Source: Aphis gossypii (Eukaryota > Arthropoda > Insecta > Hemiptera > Aphididae). From it: DNA of 64,000 nucleotides. Below are positions 40,701 through 50,778 of the stretch, piece after piece (positions within the stretch are counted from its first letter, which is position 1; the number at the start of each line of letters is the position of its first letter). The notes under the pieces were generated by a model. The model was given only the letters and a program-made list of their open reading frames with translations, made no database searches and was not told the DNA's origin. Both the position numbers and the translations under genes were made by a program. Location of the stretch: NCBI RefSeq assembly GCF_020184175.1, contig NC_065530.1, positions 72,703,260-72,767,259 on the forward strand, read 5' to 3'.

Positions 40701-43700
40701 TTTATACTTTTTTTTTTTTTTATATATAACAACATATTATTATATGTATAGACATCAATTTTTTTTCCAAACAACAACCAACATTTTTTTCACATATTTT
40801 CAAACAAAATATTTATGTAATGATATCGACATTCAAATGAATATTTTCTGAGTTATTCTAACATTTTATTAAAATAATATAATGTGTTGAAATAAGCAGT
40901 TGAATATATTTCTATAAGAATGACTTTAAAATCTATCAGATAAAATATATTACGTGAACACAATACTTTATATTTATAGATATTATTTTATTAATTGTCT
41001 AGAAATATTTCAAAACAATGTATAAACGATATGAAAAAGTGTATTTTAAAACAAACGTTTTTGAGATTTTAAATCACTATACTCCTATTAGCAATAATTA
41101 TTAATTATTTACTGTAATAGGTATATATTTTGCTTATTAGAGAAACGTCTAGATTTGAATTTAATTATTTCTTTAATTACACAGGCTCTACGTCTTTACC
41201 GTACCTTACATTTATTTTATTTCATTAAAGTAGATAATAATATTAATCTCTTAGCAATATTTTACATACTATAACAACTTATTGATTGACGTTTCTACTT
41301 CAGATATATGTATTTATTATAATTCTCAGAGGATATACGTCGCATGCATAATACGTGTGTTTCCGGTATTCAAGTAGCGCACACTTTCTTGTCCCCGGAT
41401 CGACTACCATTAAACAAACTGCATTTCGGTTTTTGACGTTTTTAAAGCATCTCACCTTCTACTCACCGATCAGCTACGTATATAATCGTAAAACGTTTGA
41501 ATTTCAATACGTTCTATGTGTACGTCGTAACATATTTTATGCGGAACTCTTATAGGATCGTCGATCAATCATTCGATTGTTTTCTTTTGCCAGTGATCCA
41601 AACGAATGAATATAATATGTCCGTCAATGGGTTGTTTGTAATATTATGTTTGCTTACAAAAAAAAAAAAAAAAATAAGAAATAAATAAATAAATAAATAA
41701 GAAATATGCTATGTAATGTATTATTTTTTTATCGTTGTCGGTATTCTTTTTCGTATTATTATTGCGAAGATATTTTTGCTCATCTAAACTTTAAATTGCT
41801 GTCAGAAAAACAATGATTATACTCGTTATTATAATAAAAATGATATTATAATGAATATTATCATTTGCACCGATGTTTCATTCATACAAATATTATTTTG
41901 CTTGAAGATATTTATATGAATTCAAATTATTGATTTAGGACATACAAATAATCATTGATGCGGTAAACGTGGCAAACAATCGTAGCTTATTTACAATGTT
42001 TTTTCGTATTTCGTGTTCTAGATCAGTTATATATTGAAACGATATTTATTTATTTAAAATCACAAAAATCAGCTAGTGGTAGCAATAACACATAGGTAGT
42101 TTAATGGGTAAAATCACATGCTGCTACAAACATTGCCGTATTTATAATGATAAATCAGCACAAGCCAGTATATTATTAAATGGTTATGTGTTTAAAGAAA
42201 ACGAGGGTGGGAGGCAATCCCGAAAGTTCGAAGTTAAATAACTTGAAACAACAATATACACACATTTTATACATATACTGCACGTTAAATTCACGTATAC
42301 ACATTATACATAATGCAAACGTTTTCAAACTTTATTATTCAAATTGTACGACTTGTGAACTTTTTCATTCAAACGTTTGTATAACAGCAGTGGTCCAATA
42401 ATAATATCTTTGTCTGATTCAACGGCTTTGAACTGTAGCGACTTATCAAAAGAGGTTTTCTATGGCTTAAGCGCTACTCTTGAAAATTAATTATAAAAGT
42501 GACGGCATTTTCCGTAATACATTATACTTGGCGTACGCGACGTGTATTATTGTTAGTATTATATTAAAATGTATACACTATATAATATAATAGTTGTTAT
42601 TCACCGTAGCACGGCGTGGGATGGTTTTAGTTTTGGGCGAATGACCCAAAAACCACATACGGTTTAGGAAACGTATACATCTGATTTGGTAAATTTTAAA
42701 TTTTCACGCAAACCTTTTACATCTAATACATCGTTAAGGTGAGTTTATGTTATTATACGTTTATTAATTACGTGATAGTCATATGGATAACTACCTATAA
42801 TCTACCTAACATCAAATAGATTTTCTTAGTCATTTTTAAAATCACAAAACAATTTAAGCTTAGCTGAACATGTTATAATATTACTGTATTCCTTTACCTA
42901 ATATTTTTCAAACATACCTAATAATTGTTCATTTATTTTTTTTTAAATATTATGAAGTTGTTTTTATATAGGTACAACCCAAATGATACCTAAGGTAATG
43001 ATACCTAGGTATTAGATAGTGAAAGAAAATTTTGTTGTCTTATACGATATGTATAATGTATACACTGTCTAATATATGAAAATACTAGTACGTATATTTA
43101 ATAGTTACCTTTATTATTATTTTCTATTCAATATTCTTATCAGAATATATAATTTTGATTTCAGCTTTCGTGAGTTAAATTGAACGTATAATTGTAACCG
43201 GTTTCGAGTTTAAGTTTATGATTGCTTTTTTTTTTGTACCTACAAGATTTCTTCTAATTGATCCATTACCGAATTTTGGTAGGTTTATTGTATAGGATAT
43301 TTAATGATAAATTTGCTAAAACTATTGACGAATTTCCTTCCAAAATTATGTATGCTTTACCCAAGTAAATGTTTGGTCATTCATGCAAATGAGCGTTATT
43401 CAACCTAACTCATGGAGTCTGGTATGATTTATTTGTATACGGAGTTAAATTAATCAACTGAACAGAGATTCCAAAAAACTACAATGTAAAAAAAAATATT
43501 GTTGTTCAATATTAATACCTAATTCACTTTTCTAATATATATTTTTTATTATAATACATACTATTTTGGTTTATGAATTTGTTTATTTTTGAGACATTTA
43601 AATTGAATTTATACTTTTACTAGGTATACAAATGTACAATTATCCGATAATTGAATTTTCAATTAAATATTCAATCGAATTGGGTTTAAAACCTCAACAA

Positions 43701-46700
43701 TATATTATAATATATAAACTATTTCATTTAAACATAAACTTAATTTAAATAAATTATAGAAATTTGAAGAAACTTGCTGGTCGTAAAGAATGAATTATTC
43801 TGTTTATCTTGTTATCAAAATATTTAAAACATAATACACAAAAACAGTCAACCATACAATTTATATCCTTATATTAATTATTAATAACCTAAACTATAAT
43901 AAGACAAACCCGACGAGAAATGCTTCAGTCATTTACTATTTATGCGGTGGATCGTCGACTAAAGTTAATACGAAATTCACAACAGAAAGTGTAATTGCAT
44001 TTCGTTGTATTAAGAGAAATTTTACTATATAACTGTAACTGATAGCTTTCTTCGCAGAAATTATAACAGTATTATAATTTAAGTTAAAAATGTATCATTC
44101 ATTGTCGTCGCATATAATATTTTCAACTTCAAGATTATTGTAATTTTCGTAATAATAATACTGCAAACATTGTATAGATTAACTGATATACAAATAAATA
44201 TTGAATAGCTGCACACAGAATAATGCAAATCAACAAAATATTCATAGGTTTGTTATCTGTAAATATAATTATTAATAAACTAAAGTGATTTTGGTAAGTG
44301 ATAATACGATTATAATACGTAGTTTAAAATTGTAAATCATAAGCAGTCAACCAAATATAATATGATTCACCAAACATCCAGTGGGAATACAAAATTTCAT
44401 TTTTTTTTTTTTTGAATGCGAATTCACTTTTTATTGATAGTTGTTCTTTGGCTAAATTTCTAAAGAATTTGATATACCCACTTCAACACATTTCGAACAA
44501 GTAGTTTTTACGAGTAGGTACATACGTAATAAAAAAAACACAAATATATCTGTATACATATATTAAATATTGAATTGTTTCTACCATAACAGGATGAAGG
44601 ACACATGTTAAGTATACTTGTAAATTTCAAACAGAATTTGAGCTAATTAATAATATTGACTAGTGCATGTGAATTGTGAATGAAAATAACTATCGAATCG
44701 CTATAATGTACATATTATATGGATGATTTGTACCTTACAGCTGTTATATAAAAATTAAAAGAGAAATAAAAAATATATTTTGAAAAACGTATACAGTAAT
44801 TATATTGAAAATCTACCTAAAAGAATTTTATCTATAACTTTAAAATTGTAAACAAATTGGCTGTCATTATATCAACATATCAATATATATATATATACAA
44901 TTATAGATACACATTACATCAGTTAAGATAATTTAGACAATATAATATACTTACCATACCTATCTGAAATAGTATTGTAAGTCACTATAGGTACATTATA
45001 ATTCTTGTAATATTTAAAATTATTAATTTATACGTTGAAAATCTTTCATTAAATACAGTAGCAGTCATCTTTATCTCTCAATATTCAAGCTTTTATACTG
45101 TGAACACAATAATATTATAATGTCGATAGTAATTAAATTACTCAAAAATGTGATATAATTAAAATACACGAGTATTTTTTTAATTTAATATTATTTTGAA
45201 GCAATAATTAATATCGAAATATAAATTATAATTATAACAATAAATATAAGTACAAAGTACTTATTATCCGTACTGAAATTCAAATGTTTTGAGTTTTGAT
45301 TGACGAATAATCAATTAAATGATAATTCACATCATGTTCGTGCATATAATATAATTTTGAATTGATATCATATTTATAGAAGACAAATTTTTATGATAGT
45401 CAAAAGTCAACAGGTTGAATGTCAAAATAAATAAAAAAAAAAATCGGAGCAATTCGTTTGAAAATTGATCGTAGATAGAATAGTATGACAGAGCACACTT
45501 TTTCCATGAATCGTTTTTGTCTTTCTTATTCTTCTGTTCGACACGTGTAACCAATGACTGAAATCGCATTCATACAGTATATTATGTATAAAAAAAAAAC
45601 TCTTGACGATGAACGAGAGACAAAAAAAAACGGTTTGAAAGTCGAGTAGTTCAAACGCGAAAAAAAAATATACATTCTCGATATACAACATGACAGACAA
45701 ATAATAGTTATAACGACAATAAAATGAAACAGTCAACTTTAACCTCGTAAACATGTAATATTATAATATATACATCTACACGTTTAATATGTATACTGTT
45801 CAGGGTTTTGGGGTGCATTATAATATTGCGTATCTAAATATATTTTACTTTCATGGAAAATCGTTTTAACGCGTAAAACGTTATGCGTATATTATGCCGA
45901 GCAGAAAAAAAAACATCTGACAATGAAACATTTGTAATGATTATAATAAGAATATTATACAAAGTGATTCATTTTATGAATGTATGTAACAAAAAAATGT
46001 ATGTTACAAAAATTAAACTTTAATCCAGTAGTTAATTATTTATTCATCATTATTATTCATGGAAATATATTTAATTAGAAACATTATTACCTATAATATC
46101 ATACACAGATTAATATTTCTCCGATTTCACGTATTCGGAAATGAAGTGGGGTTGATTATTTTATGAATACGTCTTATATATAATACTTATATGTATATAT
46201 TATTATTATAACATGTATGGCCCAATACAAAATAATTACACGGAGGAGTCGTTGTCAGTAACAACCTTTTGCTTTCGAACTTAGTTTTTCTTTTTAATCG
46301 CAGTAAATATATTGCGATGATTTTCAATTTTCACCCACACGCAAGAACCACCTGCAGTTTTTCATTTTACGAATAAATTTATCGGACAATGCAATTTTCG
46401 CATTCCATGATAAATGGTTTATAACTTACAGGGGGTCTGCACACCCAAAATAGTGAAACAATAAATATAAAATAAAAATAAAAAAAAATGATGATAGTAT
46501 TGAGAAAAATTGAAATAATTACGAATAAAAATGCAATAAATTAATCGAAATACATAAAGAGCGATACACATGCCACGGACACTGTGTAGAACTGTAGACT
46601 GTAGAGTTATACTATTTATGTTATAGATGTGAAGGTCGTATATTCGTAAGTATCTATTGCAAATTTTTCGTACACTTGACAATATTATGACGAAAAATAT

Positions 46701-47420
46701 TGTCTGTTATTAATTCTTAATTTTTTTTGATTTTAATTTTAATTTTATAAAATCATTTAAACGGTAATACAACAAAAATTAAATAAGTAATATAAATATT
46801 TTGAAAATGTAATTGACTAAAGAAAATTGTAATATAAAGTGAGTAGTAATTGTAGAAAGTTTCAAGTAGGTAGTTTAAGTTTGTATGATTGAATATTTTT
46901 GAATTATAACTGAAATGTGTAAGTTTTGAGCAAGACTTGAAAATGTTATAGATACTTAAAAAAAAATTGTAAATTTTTATTATTTAGCGGAATATATTAG
47001 AACAGATGCTAGTTTTACAAATTATGATGTTTTGAAAATACAACAATAATTATAATTAATATCAATCCATCAATATTTTATAAAATATAGAATATTAATA
47101 AAATATAAAATTTTAAGTATAATAAATACTACTGTAATTTAGTTATCGTAGATCCAATTTTTCATACATTTCATATTTTTGGAAGACCATCTTATCCATG
47201 GTGTATACGCTGTTTCTAATTAGGATTCATTCGTTCAAATTTTAGTTTTGGTGTATCAACATTTCAAAATTTTCAAAATCGTTTGTTTAATAATGAACAT
47301 TAAAAAAAAAAAATGGTCTAAAGTATATGTGAAGTTAAAATTTTGAAAAAAAGAATTTTATAAAATGTATGTTAAATGTAAAAAAAAAAATCGGGCGAGC
47401 ATTCTTGAATACGTCATGGT
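37800..47420. other. AT-rich sequence, no supported gene
   Basis: Open frames here (39638-39847, 41355-41688, 42180-42401, 45327-45754, 46419-46682) show no domain, signature or convincing splice context. Slightly G+C-richer spots occur at 41340-41600 and 42600-42740. Homopolymers and TATTAT tracts are frequent. Confidence 0.5.
41658..41700. repeat. A17 followed by (AAAT)n microsatellite
   Basis: A 17-nt A run, TAAG, then about five AAAT units. Poly(A) followed by a short A-rich tandem is often seen at the 3' end of a retrotransposed sequence, but I recognise no element upstream of it. Confidence 0.85.
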
Positions 47421-47429
47421 GAATTTTAT

Positions 47430-47900
47430 ATGTTACACTAAACATACACGACAACCGTATGTGGCCTACACTGACAGACCATTAAAAACTCATACCCAAC
47501 GGTATGGTGTGTTTGTGACTTTGTGAGCTTGTGCGTGTGCACCACACCATATCCGGTGCCACAAGTACGGCGTTGCCGTTTTGTACGCGTTCCCGAAAAC
47601 TCGACGATCACTAAATATAAGCTAATATGACGGTTAGCGGCGAAGACTATTATAAATAATGCAATGTACGACCAGCTGGTCACACGATTCGCTCGATCTG
47701 TAGTACTTAAAGTATGGTAGTTATATTATAACGATTATTCAGTGATTTTGAGTTCGTAATATTGTATATTACATCGTTTAATATTTTGACCTCAACGAGT
47801 GATCGCCGCTGTTCCAACACACTGCGACCGAACACCGCTCGAAAACTACTCCCGATGGGTAGTACCTAATTTTGGGTTATTAATAAAGTTATACAGCCCG
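47430..47900. other. CpG-richer island, candidate promoter region
   Basis: It contains many CG dinucleotides (CGGCGTTGCCG, ACGCGTTCCCG, CGATCGCCGC, ACCGCTCG) between very AT-rich flanks. A TCAGT initiator-like pentamer at 47739-47743 precedes a 120-bp stretch that could be a 5' exon ending near a GTAGTA at about 47860. No TATA box sits at the right distance. No downstream exon has been identified, so this is positional inference only. Confidence 0.25.
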
Positions 47901-48671
47901 TACAGGTACGATGAATACCGAATCTTCGCATCTTTTTAATTATTTTTTTTTTTTTTACTCACATGACGGGTGTTTTCAAAATAATAGTTACGTTTTTTCT
48001 TATGAATAATAGCAAATTGTACCGATTTTTGTAAAGTTTAATGATTTGGCATCGCGCCGTGTTCTCTTTCGTGTTCAAAAGGCTAATAAATGAAAACACT
48101 TGAACAGGCTGTGATCGGATGCAGTGACAATAACTAACGAAACTAAATACTCTTATGTAAATATATGAACGACAGAAACAAAGCTAAAATATTATATACT
48201 AATAACAATTTATAGTACAACACAAGAGTCAACACTTACCTATGCGACTTGAAAACTTGTCGACCAGCTGATAATCAATTAAGAACAAAATAAACTTAAA
48301 AAACACTTTAAATCTGCGAAAAGTTATTTTTAAGTATATTAAGCAACTTTTAATTACCTGTAACGATAGCTAGTATAAAATAATGTTAATATTATATCAA
48401 GTCTTTATCTAAAAACCTTATAGTGCTCTACAGGTCATCGCAAAAACCGTCATTATTCGGTCACAAAAATTAAAAAATATATACACATTAATTTAAATCA
48501 ATGTGTGTTATAGAAGATAATTCAAGTGAAAAAAACGCGACGTACTGCTTGATATTTTCGCAGGTGCACGGATAATCATAATATCGTTTATGTTTTTAAA
48601 ATTATGATTAAAATAAAAAAAAAAATGTTATCAACGAGGTTAGTAAAGTAACGTTATTATATAATTCATTG

Positions 48672-48827
48672 GTTGCTAGGGGCAACTTAGGTATTGTAAA
48701 GCGAAATCGGTCGGGTAACGTAATTATATTGTGCAAAGGTTGCTAAAGGAAACCTACATACTTTACGTTATAATTTAAAGTTACAACATTAATCTCATAT
48801 ATGTGATTGTTTGGTAGCTGTGGCAAC
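48672..48827. promoter_or_regulatory. Cluster of three X-box (RFX-like) motifs
   Basis: Site 1 at 48672-48686 is GTTGCTAGGGGCAAC, with perfect palindromic half-sites GTTGC and GCAAC. Site 2 at 48739-48753 is GTTGCTAAAGGAAAC. Site 3 at 48814-48827 is GTAGCTGTGGCAAC. All resemble the RFX X-box pattern (GTTRCC, 1-3 nt, RGYAAC) on the same strand, spaced 67 and 75 bp. In animals such sites lie close to the starts of ciliary genes. No adjacent gene was recognised here. Confidence 0.4.
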
Positions 48828-49565
48828 TGTAACGGTTAGGAAAAAAAAATCTAGTATTCTCGTATTTTGCCTAAAAAAAAAATCGATAAAAGTTCTAATC
48901 ATTGAACAACTTATTCCAACGGACAAAATAGGAGTATATACACTGTTTTGAATAATATTTTTATGCAAACCAAACATAATATATATATATATCAAAACAT
49001 CCATCATATTGTTTCCTCTCTCGACGCCTGAGTCGATGGTAGCTTATACACTAAGAATAAACTATTCACTTCAAAATTATAATATGCATTAAACGATAAT
49101 ATTTTGGAATAATAATTGATAAAATACACGTAATGATGTGCACATATTTTTAAAATTGTCGTCAAAAATTATTTATTTATTTTTTTAATTTAATACTTAA
49201 AAGTCTCCAAAAAAACATTTGTAAAGTAAGTTTTGTAATTATAAATTTTAGTACATAGAGGTAAATCAATATTAAATGTTCTAGGCAAAAAAAATAAAAT
49301 AGACTTTAAAATGTACTAAATTAATTTTTGTACCTATGTATAATATAGGTACTCGTTTGATGTGATTGACAACGTTGTTGGTATATCATTTGTTTATAAA
49401 AATAATGTATATTGCTTTTTTAATTCCAAAGATGAATGAAGGAACGTGACAAAGGAAATAGGTTGCATAACAAAATATCTACACAGATGTTGATTTACTT
49501 TTAATTAGGGAATTTTTTTATTTTTATTCATGATTTATACAAATTCATAAAAGTTTGTACTATAC

Positions 49566-49597
49566 AAAAAAAAAAAAAAAATACAATACAATACAAT
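49566..49597. repeat. Poly(A) plus (ATACA)n microsatellite
   Basis: A homopolymer A run of about 16 nt followed by three ATACA pentamers. Confidence 0.85.
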
Positions 49598-49944
49598 AAT
49601 AATAGATAAATTAAATTAAATCAAATTGATTAGGAGGAACTTGTTAGTCTGTTTGAAAATAATACTGACAATATATTTTGAACAACTTAATATGAAGTGG
49701 AAATCATACGTTCGATAAAATATAATCGGTTTAAGTACATATAAAAATACAACCTATTCAATTTTATACAATTATTTTTTTTCTCTTAACATTTTAATTT
49801 TCGTAAAAATACATAATATACATTATTTCAAAATGCGACACTAATATGGAAGCCTTTAGTGCAATAATAATAATCATCATAATAAAAGTCAATGCTAAGA
49901 TGAAATATTAAAAAAAAAAAAAAAAAAAAAACATTTACACATTT

Positions 49945-50169
49945 TTGTGCTTTGAAAAAAATAAAAATAAATTAAAACAGACTTTAGAAGAAGTGGAAAA
50001 TAAAAGTCCAGAAGTGTATACAAAAATTGAGAATACAGCACATTACGATGCAGTCCTGAAAAAAAAAACAAACCATATTAATAATTCATTCAATTCATAT
50101 AGCTTTCTATTTCACCGTATTTGTTTAAAAACTTTACTAAACTACTCTAGTAAAATATTATGCAATTGA
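49945..50169 (+). other. Open frame with hydrophilic, protein-like N-terminal half
   Basis: After an A22 run and CAG at 49978-49980, the frame reads TLEEVENKSPEVYTKIENTA then HYDAVLKKKTNHINN, with balanced charge and codon use unlike the neighbouring AT-rich translations. After about residue 45 it turns into low-complexity Phe/Ser/Leu. No family recognised. It may be a decayed exon or transposon-protein remnant, or chance. Confidence 0.15.
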
Positions 50170-50645
50170 AAATAGTTTTCAAGTTTGTATAGTATAATAT
50201 GTATAGAACAAAAAAATCTTTATGATATTTTCACACAAATAGGAGTTTCTATAGCGTTCCTTCGATGCTATTTCGCCGAGAGGCATACTATTAACTCATA
50301 GTTATAGTTAATACTAACTGATTAACTTAAATTTGATAAAGATAATATAATAAATATCTAAATTATTTTACCATATTTTATATTTTTTGGGCGAAATCAA
50401 TGTAGTGTAAATAGTCGAAATAATAAATGTATCGAAGGATTGTTAACTTCAATGGTACAGATTAATTGTTCGAAATCGATATTTGTAGATCACATCGAAT
50501 AGATGTTTTAAAATTAAAATGTCATTGTACACATCGTTTTTAATTGTTTTATGGTCAAGCATCATTTTTTTGACAGGAAAAAAACAGTACAAGAACTCAT
50601 AATAATATTGTTAATTTGAAATGAGTTTGTCCATTAGAGAGGCGT

Positions 50646-50651
50646 TTTATT
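50646..50651 (-). promoter_or_regulatory. Candidate polyadenylation signal AATAAA of the RASGEF1-like gene
   Basis: AATAAA on the minus strand begins 12 nt after the TAA stop of the terminal exon. Used as such, it would give a 3' UTR of only a few tens of nucleotides. AATAAA is frequent by chance in DNA this AT-rich, so this is a position-based suggestion. Confidence 0.35.
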
Positions 50652-50662
50652 TCTGTGCGTAA

Positions 50663-50778
50663 TTATGATTTGATCCGACAGAGCGGAAAAAAAGCCCAAA
50701 CGTACTTGAGGGTTTTGTAGTGTTCTTTTTCCACGCTGTTGTCTGGTGGTTCGCGTTCGAATGACAATAATGTGAGCG
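50663..50778 (-). CDS. RASGEF1: RASGEF1-like gene, terminal exon (short, phase 1)
   Basis: Found by extending the frame. After a 110-bp intron (50779-50888), acceptor ATCACTTACAG leads into codons reading ALTLLSFEREPPDNSVEKEH, then YKTLKYVWAFFPLCRIKS and TAA at 50665-50663. The pattern A-L-x-L-x-S-x-E-x-E-x-P-x-N-x-x-E-K-x-x-x-K-x-L matches the C-terminal tail of vertebrate RASGEF1 proteins from memory, which settles both frame and exon. The last 13 residues (after KTLK) are not family-like. An internal GTACGT at 50705-50700 could be a further donor, so the true C-terminus may be encoded in another exon downstream. Confidence 0.85.

Noticed and set aside
45327..45754. Overlapping 80- and 110-codon minus-strand frames
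   Set aside because: Phe/Leu/Ile/Tyr-rich translations of A/T homopolymer-laden DNA, with no domain, splice or promoter evidence.
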